DNA of 64,000 bases from Eopsaltria australis (Eukaryota; Chordata; Aves; Passeriformes; Petroicidae): contig JAVTVJ010000143.1 in NCBI GenBank assembly GCA_034509425.1, positions 1,488,001 through 1,552,000 on the forward strand. Direction: 5' to 3'. Every line of letters begins with the position of its first letter. Within the stretch, counting starts at the first letter, position 1. The position numbers were made by a program, and so were the translations under genes. Under the pieces are notes generated by a model. It was given only the letters and a program-made list of their open reading frames with translations. It did no database searches and had not been told where the DNA came from. Below, one piece after another: positions 51,331 to 62,262 of this stretch.

Positions 51331-51879
51331 AAGGTATGACTAAACTAAAACTGAAGATGGACCACACACCTGAATGCTGTTCAACAATGCAAAATACAAA
51401 TCAAAGTGTAATGTGGTTCCAGTAAACCTTTCTTTTGCTTTAAATCACTTCATGCAACATTATTCAGTTGAACCATCTTTCCCACTCCGTCATTAATTAC
51501 TACTTCCACAGAAAACACTCTGTTTCTTGGACAAAAATTTTCTTAAACAGATAATAGTCACATTAAATCTACCAATTCAAAAAGGAGCATTTTACCAAAC
51601 GAGCCATGAAATTCGTTTTACTCTTCTGCCACTGGGATGTCAGAAAGTCTATGTCACCTTTAATAAACTTCTCCAAATGAGCCTGCTGATTACTGAACAA
51701 CATGACATTTCTAACAGTGAGAAGGCAGAAAACCAGAAACAATTATATTAAGAAATTAAGGGGGAAGAAGAAAAGCAGGCTGGAAGTATCTTGCTGCAAG
51801 TAAAATCTCATTAAGTTAGAGTTCTGCACTCTTCTCCAGGAAAAAGAGAACTCCTAGGCCTAAGAGTGGCTATGTTTCA
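51331..51879. other. non-coding unique sequence
   Basis: Nothing recognised. One 74-codon frame (51527-51751, +) is lysine- and leucine-rich without a family match. Confidence 0.55.
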
Positions 51880-52440
51880 AATGTTATGGAAACTTTCTTA
51901 TCTGACCATCCAGGAGCCACTCTGGCAGTCACACTCCCACAACTCCAGACTTTCACTGCTGGGACTGAGGCCCCTTTGCAGTGGGTGGCTCCAGTGACCC
52001 ATGGGTACCCCTCTTGGCTCCCTGCACACACCACACTCAAACAATTAGACAGGGTTTCCTTACTGGCTCAGTCCTGAGCTTCCCATGGCAGAGTCTCAGA
52101 TGTCTGGATCCTTAAAGCAATTTAAACATGGTGCAGTGACACAAAAACAGCTCGAGCTGGTGCCTTCAGGGAAGGACCCCTGCGCTTTTACACCCTCACA
52201 GTCTGTTCCCTGAAATTGTCTGGCGTCTTCTTGTTGACTCATCAGCTCCTGCTGTGTCCCAGTCCCCTGGCCAGTGCCACAGGTCCCTGTGCCCTTTGAT
52301 GTCCAAAAGGTCAGCACCAGGTCATGGTCCTTTCCTGGGGCTCCCACCGTGTCCCCCACCCAGAGCACAACCTGCAGCTCTCACTGCAGCTGCACACCCA
52401 ATACCTGCTCAGTGTAATCCTCAATAGTAGTTTCCTGTTG
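51880..52440. other. GC-rich block of unknown origin
   Basis: A block about 550 bases long stands out by higher GC content between AT-rich flanks. On the minus strand a 90-codon frame (52096-52368) is glycine-, threonine- and glutamine-rich. The minus strand also carries repeated short words around 'ggcacagggacctgtggcac' and 'caggggactgggacacag'. The texture is compatible with a solo retroviral LTR or another GC-rich insert, but I could not find clear TG...CA ends, target-site duplications or a polyadenylation layout. It may equally be a unique GC-rich segment. Confidence 0.3.
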
Positions 52441-54655
52441 CACTCTTAATGAGACCACCCTGGTAACACAGAAAAGAACTGAAGTGTGAATCAATCAGCA
52501 CATCACCACCTGAAGGCCCAGAAAAAGCATAAAGCATAAAGCAGTGAAAGTGATAAAGGGACTTGTTTAAGATACTTCAGCAACATTCTCAGTCAACAGA
52601 TTTACTTGCAAGTTTGCAAGAAAAAATGAATTCACATTGAAAAAAAAAAAACTGGAACAAAAAGAATCTGACTTTCACAGAAAGGAAAATTCCAAGTTGA
52701 GTTCTTCTCATCTTTTTTGTCACAGATATTCTCTGTTCCTTCATATTCTCTTTTATATCATCCAAAATATAAAAGCAAACCTGAAGAAGGAGAAAAAAAA
52801 CTTGACAGGTCTGCCACAGAGCATAAGGAAAAACATCAAAAGTAAAATGAAAACAAAAATGAAACAAAAAACTTTGGGAATGAATGGAATTAAACTAAAG
52901 TAGGTATTTTCAGCTGATTGATTTTTTTCATTGCCATTTCCTGTTTTTCAATCAGCTCTAATCCTTGGCTGGAGAATTCAATGGAGCTATGTCAATTTAT
53001 ACTTGCTAAGGATTTGGCACATCATATCAAGTAATTCCCAGTGTGATCATCTCTCTAAGTTAAGTAATTAAAACATTTCATGCAAGTAGGGAAAGAATCT
53101 ATATTTCAGTTTCTTGACTGATCCCAGCACAGCTGAAAAGGCTCCAATTTTCTCAAATGAGATGAATTGGAACATCTATTTGTACACTGAAAGCTTTAAT
53201 GTCATACCCACAGTGCCTAACTAATCATGTACACTACAGATAGCCTCTCAAAATACAGTGGGAAGTACTAACTTATTTCATAACTTTGTCTGCTTTTATA
53301 AAGTCATGTAAACATCTGTGTAAGAAGCCTTCTACCTCTTGTCTGGCACACTGCAGATTACCAAACCAAAGAGTCCTGATTTAATCTACACAACACAATA
53401 AAATATAACACTTTCCTCTATGGACTTCATTTCTACCTGCCTGGTATTTAAGAGCAAATTCCATTGTGGGAAGGGAATTGCAAACATCATGAGAGGTGAT
53501 ATGGCTGGAACCTTGATCACCACCAGTCAGGTGCGCTGCAGTGGAATGAAGTGATGAACTGAAGAATTCACAGTTGATTTTGCTAGAAAAAGGAAAGGGG
53601 AAGGGGAAGCAAATGCATATTTTCTGTTTTGATTCTATTTTTTCTTACTTTGACTTTGTCGTGATTGTCATTAAAATATTATGTTGATTTGAGACCACTG
53701 AATATACTCATGCATTCTCACCTAGAACAAAAATTTTGTTGGTCAAACTTCTTGAACAAACTACAAAAGGAAAATCCATTGAAGTTTGTGAAGTTTGCTT
53801 TTTTTTTTTTTTTAACTCTGCCACATGAAACAGACTGTGCTAAGACTTGCCTTGATAAAAGAAGAGAGCCCTCACTTTGGGTCTGAAAAAAAGGTGGAGA
53901 ATTATTTTAAAAGGAAAATTAGCAGAACACCATTTTGCATTTAATCCCAAGCCACAGGAATCAACAGAATTCTCTTCTTTGACCAGTGCACCCCTAGATC
54001 CAGCTCTTTATGAGGTGTCTGATGAACGTTACATATGAAGTCTTTGTTACTAGAATCCAGTATTGTTCTGTCCTCTTACCTGTCAGAAACACAGGCTTTT
54101 ACAAAAAAAGCCCCAAAATATTTAAGCACTCCAAACCAAGGAAATTATAATAATGAATGGAGAAAGCTCTTCCTGAAGTTGTCTGGAAGGATGCAGAACA
54201 AAACAGTAAGGGAAGTAAAGAAAATCTTCATAAAAAAAAACAGGTATGGAAGAAAAATTAAAGAGTCTGTAATTTTTCTCAGGAGAGAAAAAAAATCTCT
54301 GTGTGACAGCAAGTTAACAAATATTTCTACTTCAGTTCATGCTGGTGGCAATTTATTTTCCCAGCGTGTCCCCTTGTCCTTAATAACATGAAGTCTGAAA
54401 AGGTTTTCCTTTACTACCCCATGTGTCAAACTCTAGAAAACTGTTTGACCACAAGAAACTTGTAAAACAACAACGTTCAAAGCACAACACAAGGTGGAGA
54501 AAACAACTTTTAGAAACTCAGTCAAGGATTACAAATTACAGGAAGAATAAGGACTGAAGAATGCATTCCTAACTCCAATATGTGGAAAAAAGACCATCAG
54601 GTGATTCAAAACAGGATTTCCAGTCTGTAGACCCCTGATCTTTTGCTATTCAGAT
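52441..54655. other. non-coding with A/T tracts
   Basis: No gene is seen. A12 lies near 52640 and T15 at 53799-53813. A G/A tract lies at 53585-53608. The lysine-rich frames at 52589-52903 on both strands are low-complexity products of A-rich DNA. Confidence 0.6.
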
Positions 54656-54725
54656 TATGAGATTTGAGGCCAGAAAGGACCATTTTAACTACCTTGTCCA
54701 GTATGCTATAAAACAGGCTTGCAAA
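54656..54725. repeat. old CR1-like relic of amniote type
   Basis: 'gagatttgaggccagaaagg', 'accattttaactaccttg' and 'gctataaaacaggcttgc' follow a pattern frequent in turtle and crocodile CR1 tails ('aaggtcagaaaggaccatta...cctgcataacacaggcc'). About 70 bases survive; it would be older than the CR1 copies at 29305 and 41590. Confidence 0.5.
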
Positions 54726-56189
54726 CTGTTGTCAAGACTACAGTTTACATAATTTAAAAGATACCCAGTTTTCATTTACAAGAAGGAAACCCCTATCAAT
54801 TGGTACCACTGATAGTATAACTGTAAAAAGAAATAAAACAACCCCCTGCAACAACCCCCTGTTATTCCTAGTTCATGATTGCCTGACTGACTCTATTCTC
54901 ATGCCTTTGGCAAGTTCCCCAGTAAGATGGAGCAAAAATAACAAACATGCCTGTTCTAGCCACAGCAACAGGTTTATTATTAAAATACAGCAAAATGAAA
55001 ACTTTCACACAAATGCCTCTAAATATAGGTGCTTAATACTAAATGAGATCTCAGCACTCACCTAGCCACATAGACAGAAAAAACAGCCATTCTTCCCAAG
55101 CTTATGACAGTAAAATCTCTGTACTGTGCTTTGAAAAAGTTACTTTGAATATTCACCTTCAAGGAAGTAAGGAGGAAAACTCAAGACCCAACCCAGGTGT
55201 CAGAGACACTGCCTACTCTTTGGTCTGCTCCAGTCCACCCAAAGCAAACTGTTTACAGAGCTCCAGCAGGAATCTTTACTGTGCAGATGTGACAGATGTC
55301 ATAAGTCCCTAAACACCCACCCAATTTACTAAAGTCAGTGCTCATTTGCCATACTACTCCTATAGAAATAGACAGATTGGCTGAGTTTTAAATCTGCAAA
55401 AGGCTCTTTCTATATGCCTTCCTGATCAAGCTCATTTACATATATAAGTATGTGTCTTGAGCACATAAAAATAAGACACTGAGTTAGGGCCCCTCAGAAA
55501 ATCTGCCCATAGCAGGCAATTACACCTCTCACACATAACCTATGTAACTGTTCAACCACTCACTGGTAAAGTAAGCGCAGACACTAACAGCTAACCCCAG
55601 GGCAGAAGAGCAGGACAGAATTTGCCTTTCTGCACTCCACATAACCCTGGCAGCTTTATAATCTTCCAGCTTTAGACAAGGCTGCCAGATTTTTCATAGA
55701 TGCTGGCCACTAAGCCAATGAAAAGAATAGGCACATCAGAAGATAGCTGTGAGAGGACACTGGCATCACTGCATATTCTTCTGCACTGAAAAGCAAATTA
55801 GGAGACACAGAGAGGGACAGGAAGAAAAAGGAACCATGTGAACCACAACTGAGAGGCAAAGAAAAGAAACAGCTGTATTCAGAGAGAAGCCAGAGACTAG
55901 CAATCAATGTGCTGCATCAGAAAAGCACCGTGTTTTGTGGTCAAAAAAAGAGATTGAAGAGGAAAAGGCTGAATTCATGCATTTATTCTCATCATTGTCA
56001 CTGATACACTTTTCTCTCCAGTTTTGATTCCACTGCCCTGTGTCACAGCATACCCACCAATAATGGATATAAGGTCTGAATTTCAGAAGTGCTTAGCACT
56101 GTAAATCTAAATTCAGGCAACAGGTGCTACAGGTGTATTTTCAAATGCTCTGGGGGAAAACAAACAAGCAAATTAAGAAAACACAAGTC
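54726..56189. other. non-coding unique sequence
   Basis: No gene or convincing repeat is seen. An 'acaaccccctgcaacaaccc' duplication occurs near 54838-54861. Open frames reach 89 codons (55043-55312, +) without a family match. Confidence 0.6.
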
Positions 56190-56300
56190 TTTAGTTCTTA
56201 CCTAACCTCTCTGAGATGTTGTGAGGATTAATTAACTAATGCCTGTAAAACTTTTAAAGATTCTCAGACTAAACGCTGTAGATGTCAGAAAAATAATTTA
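56190..56300 (+). repeat. MIR/L2-type tail relic, sense
   Basis: 'gagatgttgtgaggattaat', 'taactaatgcctgtaaaact' and 'tttaaagattctcagactaa' match the 3' part of MIR-type SINEs and L2 tails ('gggttgttgtgaggattaa...tgtaaagcgctttgagatcctcag'). Upstream 'cttacctaacctctct' fits the preceding block. Confidence 0.65.
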
Positions 56301-56589
56301 AATCAACTATCATGTGACCATTGAAGGGTCTTAGGAAAAGACCATGCTCACAAGCTACAAAGAAACAGCAGTTTGGCTGAAAGTACAGAGGAAAAGTGAT
56401 CAATCAAAGAAAGACTTAGCTTGCTCAAAAATCTTAAGACATTCTCCCCAGCTTCTGAAGTCAAAATTGGGTGAAAATTAGAGTAATAAGACTTGGGTAG
56501 GAAACAGACCCTATTTGCCATCATGGCACAGACATGAGACAAAAGCAGGGCCAGAAGAGATGACAGCAGCACCAGCTGCCCACCACTCT

Positions 56590-56960
56590 CACCCCCGCCC
56601 CTTCCCCGCACACCCGCACGCACACATAGATTGCCATCTTTCACCCGATTAATCCTCTCCCAGGACAGATTAACGCTTATCTGCTCAATATCCATCTGCT
56701 TTGTGATTTCAGGAGATTGTAACCAATCCCAAGGCCTTATCAGCGTCTCTCCCCCCATAGGCAGATGGGAAAAGATGGAAATCATCGTGTTCTATTAGCG
56801 ATGGCAGTGACAACAGGCTAACACAGCTGCCTCTTTCCCTTGTTCCCTCATTCAGGCTCCACAGCACAGAAAGATTGCAGTATGGCAACACAGGCAGAGC
56901 CACCTTCTCCCTCTGCTTGCTATTCACCTGAATTAATGGGTCTAGAGGGGACAGCAACTG
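56590..56960. promoter_or_regulatory. candidate conserved enhancer
   Basis: The unique block has crowded transcription-factor-like words: GATTAATCC (56647-56655, OTX/PITX-type on either strand), 'cagattaacg' just after it, CTTATCTG (56676-56683, GATA-type), CATCTG E-boxes near 56693 and 'gcagatggg' at 56761. A C-rich stretch (56580-56625) precedes it. Such density over about 120 bases is unusual in this window. A 145-codon minus-strand frame runs through part of it (56348-56785) but has no known domain and includes a simple glycine/arginine stretch. Enhancer identity is inferred. Confidence 0.3.
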
Positions 56961-57637
56961 CTAAATGCTCCTTCCTAAGTAAATTAATACAGGAACGTTG
57001 CTGTCTCTGCCCCAGCTGAAAGATCAGAGTGGATTAGGCAGAAATGAAGTTGAAAAGAAAGCCTTGAACTATTAAGATTTGGGCATTTCAGACATCTGCA
57101 GACACGTAGCACAGAAACTAGTAAACAGACCTGCTACAGCACTATGTTATCCTCTGGTCATCCACTCTGGTACGGGAAACAACACACATCCATTCTCTGG
57201 ACATCCCTACCTGCAGGATGCTTTCTCCAGCTCCCCAGGGCTGTATCCACCCTTTAATTCAAAACAATTACAGGCAGAGTGGGAAAATAAAATGACATCA
57301 AGGTGTACAGTCTATTTGCAAAGGAAGCATGTCTTCAACTGTACACCTAAATGGAGCTACGGCCTTTATGTTCACAAAAATGAAAGAAATTGATTTCTGC
57401 CCATCCATGTTCCTCATCCTTTTGTGTTCAGTCACTAGAAGGAGTATAGTAATGATTTATTTGCAGAAATCTAAAGGAGGAGAGTGAAGGGAAATAAATC
57501 TTTTTAAAGGAACATAATCCTATTAAAAATCTTAGTGCTGCTTAAAAATATGTTACCCAGTATTTCTTGAAGTAATAACCCAGCCTCTTATAAACAAAAC
57601 ACACAAAATAAATTTGAGGGTGAAAGAAAATATAATC

Positions 57638-57656
57638 TTTTTTTTTTTTTTTTTTT
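57638..57656. repeat. T19 homopolymer
   Basis: Nineteen consecutive T residues. On the minus strand it is a poly(A) run, but no gene-like sequence precedes it that would indicate a processed pseudogene. Confidence 0.9.
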
Positions 57657-60394
57657 AAGTTTCCATTCACTGTTAGAGGGTCCTGTAAGTTCTCTTCTGG
57701 TAGTGTATGTTCCTCCCATGCTTCTCGTTATTCATGGGAGCCCCACAAGTGGCTTAAAACAGACTTCCACTAAAATGTTTAGTTAGGTACAGTAAAAACC
57801 ACTCTAGAACGAATAAAGTGGTTTAAGAACCCAAGTAAAATTCCACAACCTGATCAGATTTTGAATACTGATTACTTGCACCAAATTGCTCACAATCCAC
57901 AGACAAAGCAATAATTCTTAACATGCAAACACAACAAGCAAATTCATATTGGATTCTGTCTGGCTGCCCACTGCAACTCCTCAACAGTAGTATCTATAAT
58001 CCCAGAGCATAGACACAGCAATACTTAAAACCTACATAAATATATTCTTAGTCAGTGAACAAAGATCCCAAATCCAGTAGGATGTGTAAGCCTGAAGTAA
58101 TACCTGGCACTTCTTGGAAACAAGACAAGTTTTCTAATTTGAAGGAGAAGTGGTGAAGCAAAACACTACAGAGACAAAACATGTGCAGGAACTATCGGAG
58201 CAAATCCCAAAGCACTTTTCAAAAGGTGAGTATTGAAATATAGCATCTTTTATGGTGAAATGTGATAGCTCTTTACTAAAGTGGGGCAATAGCACAAAAC
58301 TTTGTAAGACAGAGAGAAAAATGTGATTTCCCAATCTGGAATTCTGCCTAGAAAACTGTGTCTAAAATCTCTTCTTTCATTAAATGACCTGATGGGCTCT
58401 TTAAAAACTCCAAATGGGAGTTTTGTACATTTCCACCTAAACAAAAACTCAGTGGTAAATGTGCTATTTGAAAAAACAAAACAACAAAATGAAACAAAAG
58501 GAACACAACAGACACTGTACATGAAGTAGACAGGCACTGCCTGAAGAAGCAAAAGAAAGCATAAGAATATATTAGGCTGTTTCTAAAAATGTCTTTAATG
58601 CACATACAGAAAAGCGCGAATCCCAAAAGGTCACCTCCATGCTGCCTCCAAATAGCAAAGCCCACAAAATACAGGAGACATAATGTTTTTAATAATGTAG
58701 AAAGTCACCATATAGCAGGTCAATGATCCATTAACTCTCCTGTGACAGTCCTTTGTTCCAGTCCCTTATGAACTGAGGCAATACTTGGCTGAAACAGCAT
58801 AAGAGACTATGCTACTGATCTTATACTGTTCTTCTAATAAATATGGACTCTTCTCTGCAATTTAGTGCCTTACAGTCTTTAGTGCAATTATGCTCATAAT
58901 AAACCAAAATAGTATTTAATCACTCTTTCACAGATGAGGAATGAGGTATTTTTGCCAGCTGAATCTCACTGTTTTCCATGGGTGACAGATACTTAAATTT
59001 CTTTCAAGGTCTCAGATTTTTCAAATAAAAGGAAAAACGTGGAAAAAGAATCACAAATGGAATCTGCTGGACACCAGGGAGTGCACATCCCAACCACTGG
59101 GACAGGTCTCATCCACTTTCAACCATTCAGTGCAGCCTGAGAAATAAGTACATACTGTACCTCCTCTACAGCCACAGATCCTAGGAGCAAAAGTATGACC
59201 ACTAAGGAAATGAAAAGTAATTTCAAAGACCTCTCTGGAATCCTGTGTTGTAGGTACCTTTTTCAGAAGCACAAGTCATGAAAGAAGGAATCCCATGAAA
59301 TCTAGCCTCAGGGTTGCTTTACCTCACATGGCATGTACAAAGGAAGGAAGAGGGAAGTATAAATTATTCCCTTTGGACATTGTCTGTGCATCTAGAAGAA
59401 CTTAACTCTAATGGTAATTCCATGAGAGAATCTAGATCTGTTGTATGAATAAAGGAGATGTGCACTGGGCTTCTCTGGATTTGCAAAAAACTTTGGTCTT
59501 GCTCTCCTGCGAGTGCTGACCAGCTTCTATTCCAAAGATGAAAAGGTGTAACTCCTTCAAACATGAGCCTGCAAAAGAGAGCACAGCTCCAATGGGAGCT
59601 ATGAGACTTTGTATTCCTGCCTAACGTCTTCCTTCTGTCACAGAGAGAGAAAACACCGTCTCACGGTGGGGCACTGCTGCTCTCAGAAGTGCATATATAC
59701 ATTATGAATGACTGATTTAAGGAGTCACAGCAGAGGACATCCTCTACAACATAATCACTAGGTAACCTTCCTCAGTACCTATTAACATTTCCCCTGTTCC
59801 CCACTTCAAAGCTTGTAAAACAATCATAAATATTGAGTAAACATACTAATATGTTTTTTAATACAGCCTGGAAAAGGTTTTGATTTGATAGTATGCAAGA
59901 AAAATTACTAAGCTTTAACTCATGCCAAGTATTTTTAAATTATTCTTGAAAGAAAGACTGAGTTGAAAGAAGAAAACTACTCATCTAGAGGTCAGCTTTG
60001 TAGGCTACAATGCTGACTGCTAGCCAGCATAAGCTATCGCCTGAAAGAATTATCCCAGCCTTTCCCTACTCCAAAATATAGTTTCTGGTGTAGCTTTGGC
60101 AATGCTCAGCTCAGGCACTTACAGGTTATGATCAAATTATGCCATGTTATGATCAGTTTATGTCAGGTTGACATGAAAATATTCTGACTGCTTTTGCTTA
60201 CTAGTTTGCTGGTAAACAAGTCCACTGAATTTTTTTTAAACCCAACAGTCAAGCTTTAGTTATGAAGAATTATCTGTATGTCAGCTCTGTATAGGCACCT
60301 TTGACATCATCTGCCCAAGTTTGGGTTTGTAGAGTTTTTTAATTGGCTTGACACATTCAGGAAAATGTGATGGATTTTTTACCCTTCTTTCCAG

Positions 60395-60585
60395 GAAATA
60401 GTTCCACATTTCTGTCAATGGTCTCACTAAGAGCCACATTGCATGATCTAACATGGTCCTTTCCAACACTGCCTTGCCTTTCTGTTTGCTTCCCATGGGA
60501 AGACCTGCCAGATACAGATTCAGATACTCCAATCTGGTATGAGGAAGTGGACAGTGTTTTGGATTACGCCGTGTCTAGAAAATAA
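60395..60585 (+). other. exon-like segment, uncertain
   Basis: A good acceptor-like tract ('ggattttttacccttctttc' ending in cag, AG at 60393-60394) precedes a plus-strand frame that stays open to a TAA at 60583-60585. The last 25 or so residues are acidic and aromatic ('DTDSDTPIWYEEVD'). The minus strand is also open across the same DNA (60281-60532, 83 codons). No domain is recognised and no donor or upstream exon was found. It may be an accidental frame or an unrecognised terminal exon. Confidence 0.12.
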
Positions 60586-62162
60586 CGCTGTGGTGAAAGC
60601 TACTTCATAGCCTTCAGTGAGCTCTTCCCTCTTCCTTCTCACACTGTATGCTCCCCTTGCCCTGCTAATTGACTGCACTGAGGCAATGCTCATGCAGCAC
60701 AATACAGCTGGCACACTGTAGTTCCTGATTATGAACTTTAGTATTTGCATGATTCATCTGGAACAAGAACTTCCAATCTCCTCGGGCACTACAGACTGAC
60801 CAGAGAACCTTGCAGAGACAGTGGTCAGCACTGTAAGGAAGCAGCAGTTTGAGTTATTGTCAATAGCTGCTTTCTGTTTTTTCCTCCAGCTGTATCTTCA
60901 GCCACCTAGATTGATTCTTCCTCAATTACATCTCGTTCAAGCCATGCAACAACTATTGTTTCACAAGTACCTGATATCTGCAATAGACAATCCATGGCTT
61001 CATGTTAAACCTCCGCTTATCCTGCATCTTTCACCTCCTTTCCTCACTCCCTTTTCTTCCATTACATCTTGTACAGCACAGCTTGTTAACAGTACAGCTT
61101 GCTATCACACACTTGGTTCTTGCCCTTTCTCTGTTCTCTTAACATCTCAAAACATAAGCAGACCAGCAAAGACTTCTAACTCCAGTAACTGCAAACACTG
61201 AGGTTCCTTGTGTGTGCCTGCTGCCTCAACTTGTGTCTGTAGTCTGTCATCTCCTCACATTAAACCCACCATCTCTTTACACAGCTAATAACATCACATG
61301 CAAGCAACAGGACTGTTCTCTTACTCTCATTTTCAATTCACAAACACCCAAGATGTACTATCTGGTGCACTGCAGGATTCGTCAAGTTGTTCTGGTCACA
61401 AGAGTGTCCTGATTTACAGACTCCACAAACTGGGCACGTGTCAAAATTCTACAGCCATCAGATGATCTCATTTTTCAAGAAGCAAGGGAGATTTTTCAGA
61501 TGACAAACTTTATATAATTATATTGTAAGTCGATGTATTTTAGGTCTTTTCCCCTATTAGACGTTATACTGAGCATAATTTAGTGGTTTTGCCTACTGGG
61601 ACCCCTACTCTTGCTGATTTCACACTGGTATTTGGCATAGAAATTGAGCTATAGGCATTGGTCCATATTTCCTGCTCTCCCTGAGAACGGTTTGTGCTTC
61701 TCCATCTGCTCGTCTGACTGGATGGATGTCTAGGAATAGTAATGGTTCTGACTCCTTTGCCCACATCCTTACATATTCTAAGGTTTCACTGGGCAGAAGT
61801 GATGCCATTTTTCACTATTTTTTCACCAAGAGTTAAGTCAAGGTTAGGGTCAAAAATGGCAAGGCAGCAGCTGGCTACTCCCTTCAGGAGTTTGGCTGTA
61901 ATGCTTTCTCCCTCTTCTCAGAAAGTGCTGAGTGTAGATTTTTGCTTCGACAGGGGAGGACCTGATAATCCCCTGGTGGGTGATACCATCTGTCTGTTCA
62001 GGAACACATCCTGACATCAGAGATACACAGAATGGCTTGGTACACAATGAGCTCTGAGCCCCACAGTGCCCTCACCACTGGGCACCCACCCCACAAGGAG
62101 CGGTCACGCCTGCAGACACCCCTGTATCTTCTGGTAGTAAAACAATTTTGAGCACTGGAGTC

Positions 62163-62262
62163 TGTTCCCATTCACTGAAGTCAGTGTGGTTGTAGTGACC
62201 TGCACCAGCTGAAGTATGGGCTAACTAATTTCTAGACTGATGCAGAATTAGGCCCCAAACAG
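62163..62262. repeat. old amniote interspersed repeat
   Basis: 'gttcccattcactgaagtca', 'tgacctgcaccagctgaagt' and 'gcagaattaggcccc' follow the order of an old repeat abundant in reptile and bird genomes ('cccattgaagtcaatgg...tttacaccagctgaggatctggccc'). The family name is not certain. It may be related to the relics at 14249 and 33459 through the shared 'gaagtcaatgg'-type centre. Confidence 0.45.

Larger units (their letters stand above)
56961..62162. other. non-coding unique sequence
   Basis: No gene is confidently seen. T19 is at 57638-57656. A minus-strand frame at 58348-58665 (105 codons) is cysteine/phenylalanine-rich, typical of antisense A-rich DNA. The frame at 60821-61201 (+, 126 codons) has no known domain. 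An exon-like segment at 60395-60585 is listed separately. Near 62026 a 15-base word equal to the CR1 3' end occurs without further similarity. Confidence 0.55.

Noticed and set aside
56348..56785. 145-codon minus-strand open frame
   Set aside because: Includes a simple glycine/arginine stretch from C-rich DNA and overlaps the MIR-flanking and enhancer-like region. No family recognised.
57638..57656. Poly(T) run as the tail of a minus-strand processed pseudogene
   Set aside because: No gene-like sequence or polyadenylation signal precedes it on the minus strand.
62026..62041. Fifteen bases identical to a CR1 3' end (cacagaatggcttgg)
   Set aside because: Similarity ends at once on both sides. 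Too short to call an element.
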